From BPJU01 sp964425225 (lineage in GTDB: Bacteria > Planctomycetota > Planctomycetia > Pirellulales > Pirellulaceae), in the NCBI GenBank assembly GCA_964425225.1, contig CAYRMD010000012.1:1-64000 (forward strand): a stretch of 64,000 nt of DNA, in the 5' to 3' direction. Made by a program: the position numbers and the translations under genes. The stretch's first letter is position 1, and the number at the start of each line of letters is the position of its first letter. The notes under the pieces are model-generated. The model worked only from the letters and a program-made list of their open reading frames with translations, was not told where the DNA came from and made no database searches. Positions 9,552 through 19,304 of the stretch are shown here, one piece after another.

Positions 9552-10799
9552 ATGACCAGGCTAGTTGTGTTCGAAGACCGAGCCATCGACGCACTATACC
9601 CGGTCAGCCTAGGCCGGGCTGGCTATACAATCAGTTGCGGAGCCTTTCGTCTCATTGATTGGTTAGTCGAGCTTTCGGTTCCGATTTACGGCGTGGTTCG
9701 GCCCCATTTGGAAGAAATCCAGCGGTTGGATTTCCCAATGTGTCGCACCGATTGGTCAAGTGACCCATCGGGGCCGGTTCTTTATGTGAATGCCCGGTTA
9801 GTACCCTGTCGATCGAACTTCGAGGAGCTTCGCCGCTGGTTGCAAGACTTAGAACCTGGGGTAGTTTCGGTACCGAGTGGCGTGGCGGCGTTCTGCCTTA
9901 GGCCCGAAGATCCACAACCGTCCGAGCTGGAGTTCATATCGTTCCAAGAGTTTCTGCAAGAACCATGGATCGAGCAGCTCCCCCAACGTGAGGCACGTTT
10001 GGAATTGGTTCAATACGCCCACGAACTGATCGAGGCCAATCAGCGCACCATCCAGGAAAACCTGGAATATCGACTGCAAAAGGGTGCCTATCGAGAGGTA
10101 GCCGATGGGGTCTTTGTAGCCGAGCGCGTTAAGCTCGAAATGCCCGTGGCCTTCAATACACGTCGAGGTCCCATCGTGCTAGAAGAAGATGTCAGTGTGG
10201 GGCCGTTCAGTTATCTGGCGGGACCCGTTCACGTGGGGCGCCAGTCCAAACTCATCGAACACGCGTCGGTTAAGGACGCAGTCAGTATTGGACATACAGT
10301 CAAAATCGGTGGAGAAGTCGAAGCTTCAATCATCGAACCTTACACCAACAAGCAACATTATGGCTTCCTCGGCCATAGTTACTTGGGTAGCTGGATCAAT
10401 CTGGGAGCTGGTACGTGCAACAGCGATCTAAAAAACACTTACGGTCTTATCAATATGGACTATCCGTTCGGAAGGATCGCTACCGGAAAGCAATTCGTTG
10501 GTTGTATCATGGGGGATTATTCAAAAACGGCGATTAATACGGGGATTTTTACCGGTAAGACGATCGGTGTCTGTAGTATGTTGTATGGGTTTGTCACCAC
10601 CAATGTACCGAGCTTCGTTACCTACGCTCGATTGTTTGGGCAAGTAACCGAATTGCCGCCAGAGGTAATGATCGCTACGCAACAACGCATGTTTCAACGG
10701 CGACAGGTGGTGCAACGGCCGTGCGATATTCAGTTGATCCGAGATATGTACGAGCTATCGCGAGGCGATCGAAGCCTAGTGCCTGAGTTGAGTTTTTAA
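9552..10799 (+). CDS. GlmU-like sugar nucleotidyltransferase-family protein with left-handed beta helix
   Basis: The N-terminal half begins MTRLVVFEDRAIDALYPVSLGRAGYTISCGAF, which follows the GlmU-type N-terminal domain of uncertain activity (compare LYPLTxTRPxxxLRxG in homologues). The G-x-G-T-R-M nucleotide loop of true uridylyltransferases is absent. The C-terminal half (about 190-390 of 415) is a left-handed beta helix with hexapeptide turns (IVLEEDVSVGPFSYLAGPVHVG, INLGAGTCNSDLKNTYGLI, INTGIFTGKTIGVCSMLYG). Its LGAGT.NSDLKN.YG stretch resembles acetyltransferase helices of the GlmU type. The start at 9552 has GGGGA nine bases ahead and is preferred to 9513. It stands alone upstream of a long gap. 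A sugar-nucleotide acyl or nucleotidyl transfer role is inferred. Confidence 0.82.
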   Translation: MTRLVVFEDRAIDALYPVSLGRAGYTISCGAFRLIDWLVELSVPIYGVVRPHLEEIQRLDFPMCRTDWSSDPSGPVLYVNARLVPCRSNFEELRRWLQDLEPGVVSVPSGVAAFCLRPEDPQPSELEFISFQEFLQEPWIEQLPQREARLELVQYAHELIEANQRTIQENLEYRLQKGAYREVADGVFVAERVKLEMPVAFNTRRGPIVLEEDVSVGPFSYLAGPVHVGRQSKLIEHASVKDAVSIGHTVKIGGEVEASIIEPYTNKQHYGFLGHSYLGSWINLGAGTCNSDLKNTYGLINMDYPFGRIATGKQFVGCIMGDYSKTAINTGIFTGKTIGVCSMLYGFVTTNVPSFVTYARLFGQVTELPPEVMIATQQRMFQRRQVVQRPCDIQLIRDMYELSRGDRSLVPELSF

Positions 10800-11508
10800 G
10801 CTCGATTATTGCCACAGTAGCGTGGCCACGAATCTGCGAGCGCCCAAGGTTTGTCAGAAACTGCAAAGACGTCTGACACACTCTAGAGACTTCCTGCTCC
10901 TAAAAAGAATTCGCGCACACCGAAATGGCACGGCAAAAAGGCCCAAGCTGTGACCGAGAGGAGGCGGATCGAATAATTCAACATGAAGGCGCGAAGGTGC
11001 GAACGCGTAAGAACACCCACGTGTAAATAGGCCATCGATATCTTTATACGGTCATAGATGCGACTTTTCGCCTCGACGCTGAATTGACCCGTTCGTGATT
11101 CGATTTCTGCCTCGGTTTCGGCTCGATAGCCACTCTACTGACCGTCGTGTGGAGGCCGATGATAAATGAGGACCTACTTTTCGGGGAACGATTCTTGATT
11201 CCCGGTCCTGGTAATAACAGTCGCACTTCCGGAAGCCCGTGCGTTACGTGTGTTGACGGGATTCGTTTGGAGCTCTTTATGCGCTAGGCACATGGTGGAG
11301 CGAACGTTTTGTCCGGCCATACTCACGTGCGGCCGTTTGGTCCGGAAAAGCTCTATCACTAAGGCTTGAGGGTTCGTAGAATTGAAGTGCCTTACTGAAG
11401 TGCACGTATGGCAAAGAAGAAGGATTCGGAGATAGTTTCCGGGCCCCAGTAACCGGGATGCGTCGTTAGGGTTGGATGGTGCCAGCGGCTTGATGGCTGG
11501 TCAGTGTT
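10800..11508. other. intergenic, no gene seen
   Basis: About 700 bases between two plus-strand genes. Only short overlapping frames occur. A small hairpin GCCACagtagcGTGGC lies at about 10810-10830, just after the stop, but it is not followed by a T-run. The segment 10985-11015 has a faint resemblance to the GCGAAGGCGCGAAGG-type tracts seen elsewhere in the window; too short to assign. Confidence 0.5.
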
Positions 11509-13308
11509 ATGGCGTCATTGTTTGTTATCCGCGGTCGCGATCAGGGAAAGCGATTTGAGCTGGATCGGGACGTTATCTCGATTGGCCGTGACAGTGGCAA
11601 CATAGTCCAATTGCACGATACGGAGGTATCACGGCGCCATGCGGAGATTCATTGCGAGGGCGGCCGGTATTGGATTGTCGATGTGGGCAGTTCCAATGGC
11701 ACATTCGTTAATAACAGCCGGATTACCCGGCAACTCCTTAAAAACGGCGACCGCGTGCAAATTGGACGTACTCTCCTTATTTACACCTCCCCAGAAGCTC
11801 CTGTGCCAGCCGGTGTAGCTGCGTCGGTGGACATAGTTTCCCAAACCGAAAATATGGCGATGAGCCCCTCGCGGATCGTCTCGACTCTTCCGGAATCCTC
11901 CGATGCCGGACCAGTACCGGTAACCGATGCCAATTGGATGGTCCAGGCACACGGCAATTTGGAAATCATGTACCGTGTTGCGATGGCCGTAAGTCACACG
12001 CTGGATATCGAAGAATTGTTAGCGAGAATCCTCGATCTTATCTTCGATTGGGTGGCAGCCGACCGGGGCTGTATCATGTTGATGGATCCGCAGACGGAAG
12101 AGTTACGACCCGCGGTCCGTAAAGATCGCACTGGAAGTGGACAAGAATCGCTAGCCATTAGCCGTACGATTTTGGATTATGTGCTGGAACACCGCGAAGG
12201 TGTCTTAACCAGCAATGCTCGAAGCGATGAGCGATGGGATGCGGCCGCCAGCATTGTTTCGCAGGGGATCCACGAGGCGATTTGTGTGCCGATGCAGGGC
12301 CGATATGGCGTCGTTGGCGTGATTTACATCGACACCTATACACTTCCGGGCCGAGCTTTATTGGAAGCTGGTAAAACACGGTTTCACCCGGACCATCTTA
12401 AACTGATGGTGGCGATCGCTCATCAGGCTGCGCTTGCTATTGAGGATACGTTTTATTATTCGTCCCTGCTGCAAGCCGAGCGGCTGGCGGCCGTCGGCCA
12501 AACCATCGCGACGCTGTCGCACCATATCAAAAACATTTTGCAAGGTATCCGCGGTGGGAGCTTTCTCATCGAAGAAGGCTTAAAAAGTAAGGATTTCGAC
12601 GTTATCCGGAAAGGATGGGCTATTGTCGAAAAGAACCAGGAACGTATTTCCAACCTTGTGCTGGACATGCTTTCTTATAGTAAGCCCCGCGCCCCGGAGC
12701 TGGTGTTGGCTCAAGTCAACGATGTAGTGGCCGACGTGCTGGAATTGATGCAGTTGCGGGCTCAAGAAGCGCGCGTCGCTCTTGCTTTCCACCCGTGCCC
12801 AACGATACCGCTCTTGAAGTTCGATCCGGAGGCGATGCATCGGGCCGTGTTGAACGTCGTTATCAATGCAATCGATGCGTGTGAAAAATGTCCCGCAGGC
12901 CGGGTCGAGGTTCGAACCGAGCTCGATCAGGAGCGGCAGCTATGCCGAATCGTTGTTCAGGATAACGGCGAAGGTATACCGCCGGAGGACCAAGAAAAAA
13001 TCTTTTCCGTGTTCGAGTCGCGTAAAGGAGCCCGAGGCACCGGGCTGGGGTTACCCGTGAGTCGAAAAATTTTACGAGAACACGGGGGAGATGTCACCGT
13101 CGAAAGCGAACCCGGTAAAGGAAGCACGTTCGTGTTGGTATTCCCGGCCTTGATTGACGAGTCGTCAGGGGGAAGCGGAGTGGCGGCACACGAGTCGGGC
13201 AACTCCGACGACCCTGCGGAACTTGCCGAAGAGATTCGGACTGAGCGATGCCTGAACTCCTCACACGCTCTTGACTCCCCCTGCCCAAATACCGACACAG
13301 AGTCGTAA
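11509..13308 (+). CDS. FHA-GAF sensor histidine kinase
   Basis: Soluble histidine kinase of 599 residues with no membrane segment. An N-terminal FHA domain (1-95) has the phosphothreonine-binding pattern IGRD...SRRHAEI...SSNGTFVN. A GAF domain covers about 165-315 (CIMLMDP, AICVPMQ, GVVGVIYID). The dimerisation and phosphoacceptor helix has TLSHHIKNIL with His338 as the likely phosphorylated residue. The ATPase domain has the N-box NVVINAIDA (449-457), G1 DNGEGI (485-490) and G2 GTGLGL (510-515). The last 50 residues are polar and disordered. FHA at the front suggests it responds to Ser/Thr phosphorylation. No receiver-domain partner gene is adjacent, and no clear ribosome site precedes the ATG. 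Confidence 0.92.
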   Translation: MASLFVIRGRDQGKRFELDRDVISIGRDSGNIVQLHDTEVSRRHAEIHCEGGRYWIVDVGSSNGTFVNNSRITRQLLKNGDRVQIGRTLLIYTSPEAPVPAGVAASVDIVSQTENMAMSPSRIVSTLPESSDAGPVPVTDANWMVQAHGNLEIMYRVAMAVSHTLDIEELLARILDLIFDWVAADRGCIMLMDPQTEELRPAVRKDRTGSGQESLAISRTILDYVLEHREGVLTSNARSDERWDAAASIVSQGIHEAICVPMQGRYGVVGVIYIDTYTLPGRALLEAGKTRFHPDHLKLMVAIAHQAALAIEDTFYYSSLLQAERLAAVGQTIATLSHHIKNILQGIRGGSFLIEEGLKSKDFDVIRKGWAIVEKNQERISNLVLDMLSYSKPRAPELVLAQVNDVVADVLELMQLRAQEARVALAFHPCPTIPLLKFDPEAMHRAVLNVVINAIDACEKCPAGRVEVRTELDQERQLCRIVVQDNGEGIPPEDQEKIFSVFESRKGARGTGLGLPVSRKILREHGGDVTVESEPGKGSTFVLVFPALIDESSGGSGVAAHESGNSDDPAELAEEIRTERCLNSSHALDSPCPNTDTES

Positions 13309-14295
13309 CGTCAGGGAGAACTCGGACGGCTCGTACCGTATGATTTAAGCGCGCTGAGCCCCATCCAGTGGCAAAGACTTGGTCTAAACCAACGGAACAA
13401 GAAATCTTCCATGTGACGACTCGCCCACCGAATGCAAACTGGGAAAGAGAATCTTGCTACTGGGAAAAACGATGTCCGTAAAACGCAATCGCGCGATGGG
13501 AAACGGATAGCGACCTTCATCGTGTCCTTACGTTTTGCCTGGATGCTGTTCTTGCGGAGATTCTTGCTGTGCGGTTTGGTGTGACGTTGACTGTCTCTGG
13601 ATTCGATCCGGAACGCGGCTCCTTTATTTTCTCCAGTCGCGCTTGACCAGCCCAGGTCCTCTCACTAACGGTGGCCCTTCATGCGCTACAGATTGGAGCT
13701 TTCCTGATGCACCCAATGAGAAACTGTCGGTTCCCATATCATCCGCTTTCCTGACGTTGGAGCTTGTGTTTAGCAATCCTCCGCGTCCTCGGTGTCGTTG
13801 CGGTTCGAACTCCAACGTACAAAACGCCGGGCACGAGACGATCGTTGAGCTCGGCGGTAACAATGTTGCAGTGTGTGCTTAGGAGCTGCCGACTTCCCGA
13901 AAGCTTCCAGTGTAATACCGCTGACTTACCCAAAGATTCCTTGCGTGTTTTCGCATTTTACAAACGGGGCATACGTCGTTCGACAAAGAGCGCACTCATG
14001 AGGCCGATCGTGGGAAGGAGAACGGATGTAAGAAGAGAACGGATGTGAGAATATGTAAGGCGACTAGCGAGTTACAACGGCTTTTTGGCAAGCAGTTATT
14101 TTCGGCATAGTGCGCGTTACGCGAACCCTTTGAAAAGGCCCGCCGCGGAGCGTCCAGAATTCAACAAGTCCTGCGTGTGCTTCACGGTATATAGCCGGCG
14201 ATAGTCGAGTTTATCGTTGCTGGGTTGAATCGTTATCACTCCTTAGCGTCGATAAATAAAGGGAACAAATTGACCTGGTTCGCAAACGGCCGGGC
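13309..14295. other. intergenic, no gene seen
   Basis: Nearly 1 kb without a supported gene. The longest frame (13535-13882, plus) overlaps frames of similar length on the other strand, lacks a ribosome site and resembles nothing I know. Together with the element that follows, this makes a 2.7 kb gene-free stretch. Confidence 0.5.
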
Positions 14296-15754
14296 GTGTG
14301 CGTCTCTTGTAGGTAAGACGTAGCTGTAACCGAGTTGGCTATCAGCCGGGTTCTCTCTATCGTTTTCGAAGACGGATAGCTTGACAGTGCCGCGACCGTC
14401 AGGCAGCGGCACCCCCGCCGTGACCGTAAGAAAGCGGCACTATGCGAATCGTCCCAAGTCTGTCACCGGGTCGGCTTGTGAGTCCGCCCCGACAGGGCAT
14501 GCGCTGCCCGGGTCCGCCAAGCTTGCGCCGCCTGGGGATGCAGGTTAACTTATGCCGTAAGCCGTCTCAAAAACGGACGAATGACGCCAGGTGTTGCTCC
14601 GAAAACGGAGTACTTACAGGCGCGAGCGCAAACAGTGTCAAACGCTCGTCACGTCGCTGGCCGCATCTTGAGCTAGCAAGACCCGCAAGAGAACGTGTTC
14701 CTAAAGACAGCGTCGAACAACCCCAAGAAGCCTTGTAGCACGACTGAAGCCATCTGGGCGCAAGTTCGCTAACCTCGCCCGACAATGGCGGTTTTCTTCA
14801 CGTTACTGGAGAACAGTCCTGGTTTTTCCCAATTTCACTTCTTTGTCCAACATGTCTAAGATGCTTTGATTGTCTCATCTTTCTATTTGTCTCAAATAAC
14901 CAAAAACAAGGATTAAGGTGCCTGTCCCCTTGACAGCGGTGCCTGTCACAGGGCTTGGTACCACCCTCTTTAATTCACGACTACGATTATCAATATACTT
15001 GGATATTGAACTTCTGCCGAGAACAGTTACGGTGGATAAAACCACATTGCCCTTTGGAGCACCCTATGCGCACGTCGTTGGACATGGGGTCTTTGGAAAC
15101 GTCTTTATTATCGAGATTGCTGACACGCGGTATTGCTTATCGGCACAGATAATCGCTAGCAACCCAAGCCCCAACAAGACGGTGTAAGACGCAAGCAAAA
15201 GAACCGCTACCAAACGGGTGCGGATAGCTTTCCGAATGGGAATGCTTGTCGGCTTCTGGGTTAGTTAACCGTTTGGCGGCACCGCACGATCTGAGCACTG
15301 TTGAAATAGTTACTTCGATACGTTCCTCGACGGCCATCGTTGCTCGAAGCCGAGCGCCCGTTATCGCCGCCAGATGGGCGGCTTGGCGCACAGACAACCA
15401 CAAGTAGGCGTTGGATGAACTGCAATAACGCAAAGAGGCCGCGCCTCACGTAGACGATTGCAAGGTACATGCCGCCTTCCTTGCGCCTTAACGCCTTTGC
15501 GTTGAATTGGCCGCTTGCTTCGGCCGCGGCTCTGTTGAGCCCTCGCGCGAGGTAGCGCCTGTGCCAAGAACGCCCCGCATCGGCTCACATGGGTTTGAGC
15601 CGAAAAAAAACGTACCTATGCCACACCCGGCAAATGACCGAACCAATACATTAGATAGATACCTCGTTTCCATTCCTGCCGCGGCAATAGACCAACTTCC
15701 GCCATGGCCCGCCTTGTACACCAAAATTTCACCTACAATTGAGTTGCACACACA
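14296..15754 (+). repeat. Long copy A of the dispersed inverted-repeat element
   Basis: This 1459-base unit matches, in inverse orientation, 28316-29804 along nearly its whole length. Shared blocks in order: the left end GTGTGCGTCTCTTGTAGGTA; GTAGCTGTAACCG; 14675-14756 with AAGCCTTGTAGCACGACT; CGACAATGGCGGTTT near 14783; GGTGCCTGTCCCC at 14918; TTGCCCTTTGGAGCACCCTA; AACCGTTTGGCGGCACCGCA; the GCAAAG block near 15430; and the right end CACCTACAATTGAGTTGCAC. The two ends are imperfect inverted repeats of about 24 bases. No transposase is encoded. Short frames such as 14918-15187 are also similar in copy B, but several frames on both strands are conserved equally, so DNA-level relatedness is the simpler reading. 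Confidence 0.75.
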
Positions 15755-16001
15755 ATGGCCGGATCAAGACTTGCGTGGGCTTTCGAGGTTCGCTCCCTAT
15801 TCGATACCATGGAGTGTCGCTACGCTGACTGAGTCGGGCCAGATCGATTAGCGCGGTGGCGGGCAATTGATGCACAACGGTGGCTTCAGTTGGATCTAGC
15901 CGCTTGTGGGCTAGCAGCGGCGTCTCTCTACAACAGATGACCTAACCATTCTATGCGGGTGGTTCCAATCGTTACGGTTGCCCGCATGGGGTGCATGTAT
16001 T

Positions 16002-17303
16002 ATGGACGATTCGACCTCAGTTTTTCCGCTGCGGCTTGAACAGCCGCAGCAGGGAACCGGCACATACGATCGAGTTTTTTTGGCGTGTTTCGCTGCCAAC
16101 ACTTTGTCAATGACCGCCGTATCTCTGCTTTTTCGTTACTCGGACTTTGTGCATTTTTGCGGAGGTTCGGAACGCGACTTGGGCTGGATTGTGGGCCTAG
16201 GCATGCTGGGAGCAATTCTAGTCCGGTACTTCCAGGGGCCTGCTATGGATCGTTGGGGTACACGGATCATCTGGATTGCCAGTTTGGCGGCGATGGCAGG
16301 GAGTCTCATGGGACATTTGCTGATCGCGCGTGTCGATACCGTCTGGGTTTACGCTTTACGCGTCGTCTACATGATGGGGGTCGCTGGTGCGTTTGGTGCA
16401 TCAACTACCTTTGTATCGCTACGCTCACCGCCGGAGCGTATGGCCGAAATGATTGGAACGCTCGGTAGCTCCGGATTCATCGGCATGGCCTTGGGCCCTA
16501 CGCTCGGTGACTGGCTATTCAGTTACGGAACCCTGGCCGATCAAATCCGCCGGATGTTTGCAACGAGTGCCGGTTTGGTATGCGTCGCGGGCGTGTGTGT
16601 GGCGTTGGCTACACGAAGAAACGCTCGCCAGGCTCGACGCTACTTTCCACCAACCTGGGCTATCGTTTGTCGTTACTATTCGGGGCCTGTGCTATGGGCT
16701 GCCGCTGCTATGGGAGTGGGGTTGCAAATGCCGCATATCTTTGTGCGCGCGTATGCGTCGAACATGGGCCTTGGACGCATTCAGACTTTTTTTCTCGTAT
16801 ACGCGGCTACCGCCTTCCTTGCCCGCTGGCTTACGCGACGTTGGACCGACCGACGCGGTCCTCGATGGGTAATCGTCTGGGGATTGACCATGCTCTCGGC
16901 CAGTATGCTCTTGCAACTGCTCGTGCGCAGCCAGTGGCACTGGGTCTTTCCGGCTTCGGCCACCGGAATCGGCCATGCCCTGCTCTTTCCCGCGGTTATC
17001 TCCGGTGGAACACGCGGTTTTCCGGTTCGTTACCGAGGCGTTGCCGTAATGTTGGTTCTGGCGATGTTCGATCTGGGAGCGTTACTCGGACAGCCGTTGG
17101 CCGGTACGCTCGTTGATGTCGGGCGGCGCTGGGGCTGGCCTGCCTACGAAGTTATGTTTGGTGTGATGGCCGTCCTGTTGGCTATAGCAGCCGGTGCGTT
17201 TTGGCTAGCAAGTGGCAACAGGAACAATTCGGCAGTGCCTGGGAGTTGTCGACAAATCGCAAAGTATGAGGATTCGACGCACCCCAGTGCGAGTGAAGAC
17301 TAA
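16002..17303 (+). CDS. Major facilitator superfamily transporter
   Basis: Inner-membrane carrier of about 433 residues with some 12 hydrophobic segments in two halves. The cytoplasmic loop after helix 2 reads FQGPAMDRWGTRIIW, a form of the MFS signature G-x3-D-R-x-G-x-R. The second half repeats it as RWLTRRWTDRRGPRWVIVW. Helix 5-like GSSGFIGMALGPTLGD is typical of drug and metabolite exporters. ATG 16002 has GGGGTG ten bases ahead; an in-frame ATG at 15978 would add eight residues and cannot be excluded. Substrate is unknown. It lies alone just after element copy A, and the next gene is 0.6 kb away. Confidence 0.87.
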   Translation: MDDSTSVFPLRLEQPQQGTGTYDRVFLACFAANTLSMTAVSLLFRYSDFVHFCGGSERDLGWIVGLGMLGAILVRYFQGPAMDRWGTRIIWIASLAAMAGSLMGHLLIARVDTVWVYALRVVYMMGVAGAFGASTTFVSLRSPPERMAEMIGTLGSSGFIGMALGPTLGDWLFSYGTLADQIRRMFATSAGLVCVAGVCVALATRRNARQARRYFPPTWAIVCRYYSGPVLWAAAAMGVGLQMPHIFVRAYASNMGLGRIQTFFLVYAATAFLARWLTRRWTDRRGPRWVIVWGLTMLSASMLLQLLVRSQWHWVFPASATGIGHALLFPAVISGGTRGFPVRYRGVAVMLVLAMFDLGALLGQPLAGTLVDVGRRWGWPAYEVMFGVMAVLLAIAAGAFWLASGNRNNSAVPGSCRQIAKYEDSTHPSASED

Positions 17304-17898
17304 GTGTCGGGCTTACTGGCTGCGGTTCTTGAAGCGTCGCACGGTCGTCCTTTGAGGAAGCCGGTGTCTGGGACTGAGGGCTCGCTCGTAACCCTCGTGA
17401 ACTGCGGGGCAGTTTGGTGGCTAAGAGAAGAGTCAGTTGTGTCGGCGAGCTGTTGATTCGCCCCTGCGCCGTACGCGTCTTTTTCGCAGAGTGTACTCTG
17501 CGTGGACGGTCTTGGGCGTAGGGGACACGGAGCCGTAAAAAACACCAAAAAACGAAAAAGCATCGACGTCGTTGTTACTGTTGTGGCAAGAGCAATGATT
17601 GCTTTGGGTGATTGCTCTGGGAGCAATCTACCTTTTGAGCCTATAGGCTTTCGTTGTCTATGGGCGGTGTATATACTTTTCGAGCGTGTTCGCCTTTCCT
17701 GAGGGTGCGGCGCAGTTTACGGGCAAACTCGAACCTTTGCAGGAGCTCGACCCGATAAGCGTCTCGATCTCCGACGTTTACACACCAAGGTGGCGGACCT
17801 TTCAAAAAGTCACCTCTTGTGCTTGACGTTGCTTTGCGAGGTAGGGTCAAATGAGAACTTGTGTGGCAGGATAAAGCACTTTTATGAAAGGAAGTTCG
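17304..17898. other. intergenic, no gene seen
   Basis: About 590 bases between MFS and redoxin genes. Only short frames overlapping on both strands. A strong ribosome site (AAAGGAAG) appears just before 17899. No hairpin terminator after the MFS gene was found. Confidence 0.5.
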
Positions 17899-19140
17899 AT
17901 GAGCGGTACGTTGGATCGCTTCATGCTCGTAGTTGCTCTTATCGGGGTAATCGCGATGGGGTGCTGGCGACCGGCTGGTACGGGCTCCCGCGGTGAATCT
18001 TCTGGCAACGCTGCAGCGGTAAGTAGCCGAACGGATACAGGGCCAGGTGAAAACTCTGGGAGAGAAACCGCGGATGCGTCTCCATCGGAAAACGAGCCGA
18101 GTTCTACAACCTCTCAGGGATCGGATCCGCCGGCCGCCAGCAGCCGATCTGGCGCTCAGCCGAATCAGTCTTCCGACAAGCGGGGGGGCAAGGCGAGTCA
18201 GGTAGGTGATGAAATCCTCGCGCTGTTTGGCGACTCGGTGTTAGGTGAGCAATATGAAAGGTCGGTCCGCCCGATTTTAGATCAGGACCCGCAAAATGTT
18301 CAGGCTCGGATCAATCTGGTCTATCTGCTTGCGAGTTTTGGTGCACAGGAGGCGCAAGAGAATCGCACGCGGAATGCGCATCGAGCGTTCCAACGCGCTG
18401 CTACCGAAGCCTTGCCATTACTGAACAGAAAATCCGAGATGCCCGAAGGTACAGAGCGAATCCTGGGCATCGTTTTTTATCACGCTGCGCGATTCGCGTC
18501 GCAGCAAAACGACATTAAGCAGGCCATGGAATGGCTGGGTCTTAGTGTCGAGAACGGTTTCGACAGTTGGGAAACCATCGAGCAGGACGAAGACTTAGCG
18601 TCTGTGCGAGCTGCCGCGGATTTTCCTGCGAAGCTAGATGAGTGGAAAAAGAAAAGTGTTGAACTACAGCTTACGCGAGTAGATGACTTATTGCGAAATT
18701 TTGAATCGTTTCCGTTCGACTTTGAAGTGACTGATGTTGATGGCAAACGCCATACCTTAGCGGATTACAAGGGCAAGGTGCTCATCGTTGACATTTGGGG
18801 AACGTGGTGCCCGCCGTGTCGAGCTGAGATTCCCTCGTTTATTAAATTGCAAGAGAAATACGGTGAAAAAGGTTTTCAAATGCTCGGGCTCAATTATGAA
18901 GGCGTCGAAGGGGAAGAAGCTGTTGCGAAAGTTAAGAATTTCATCCAGGAAAATGGAATTAACTATCCGTGTGCATTAGGTACTGATGAGCTTCAGGAGC
19001 AGGTACCCGACTTTGAAGGGTATCCGACAACGTTGTTTTTCGATCGAACCGGAAAGATCCGTTTAAAGTTAGTCGGTTTGCATGACTATGCTTTCTTAGA
19101 AGCCGTGGTCACGGCTTTGTTGGCGGAACCGGCACCGTAG
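17899..19140 (+). CDS. TlpA-type thioredoxin-fold lipoprotein
   Basis: Membrane-anchored thiol-disulfide protein facing outside the cytoplasm. Start 17899 is chosen for AAGGAAG six bases ahead; an ATG at 17884 lacks such a site. The signal peptide ends in the lipobox A-M-G-C, with Cys22 as the lipid site. A Ser/Gly/Asn-rich linker (about 23-100) leads to a helical repeat region (about 105-250) resembling TPR-like segments. The C-terminal redoxin domain has DFEVTDVDGKRHTLADYKGKVLIVDIWGTWCPPCRAEIPSF, with the redox pair in WCPPC at 303-307 and a cis-Pro loop in EGYPTTLFFDRTGKI. It probably reduces disulfides of exported proteins. A PQQ-propeller lipoprotein follows on the same strand after 164 bases. 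Confidence 0.9.
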   Translation: MSGTLDRFMLVVALIGVIAMGCWRPAGTGSRGESSGNAAAVSSRTDTGPGENSGRETADASPSENEPSSTTSQGSDPPAASSRSGAQPNQSSDKRGGKASQVGDEILALFGDSVLGEQYERSVRPILDQDPQNVQARINLVYLLASFGAQEAQENRTRNAHRAFQRAATEALPLLNRKSEMPEGTERILGIVFYHAARFASQQNDIKQAMEWLGLSVENGFDSWETIEQDEDLASVRAAADFPAKLDEWKKKSVELQLTRVDDLLRNFESFPFDFEVTDVDGKRHTLADYKGKVLIVDIWGTWCPPCRAEIPSFIKLQEKYGEKGFQMLGLNYEGVEGEEAVAKVKNFIQENGINYPCALGTDELQEQVPDFEGYPTTLFFDRTGKIRLKLVGLHDYAFLEAVVTALLAEPAP

Positions 19141-19304
19141 GCTTCGACAGCGGCTTGTTCCATGGCAGCCCCAATCGGTCCATGTGTTCCAGCAGCACGC
19201 CGGTCACTTGGGAATTGGTCTGCCAACACGAGGATCGTGTGGAACAGGTATGCCGAGAATCGATGAGGCTAGGATCACTAGGAAAGTATTTCCAAGAGGG
19301 CACC

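Noticed and set aside
13535..13882. 115-codon frame on the plus strand
   Set aside because: No start signal, no recognisable family, and frames of similar length on the opposite strand across the same bases.
14918..15187. Reading frame of 89 codons whose peptide (TTLPFGAPYA) is also present in the frame at 28833-29024
   Set aside because: The similarity lies within two copies of the dispersed element, and other frames on both strands are equally alike (for example RSCGAAKRL on the opposite strand), so this is DNA-level relatedness rather than evidence for a protein.
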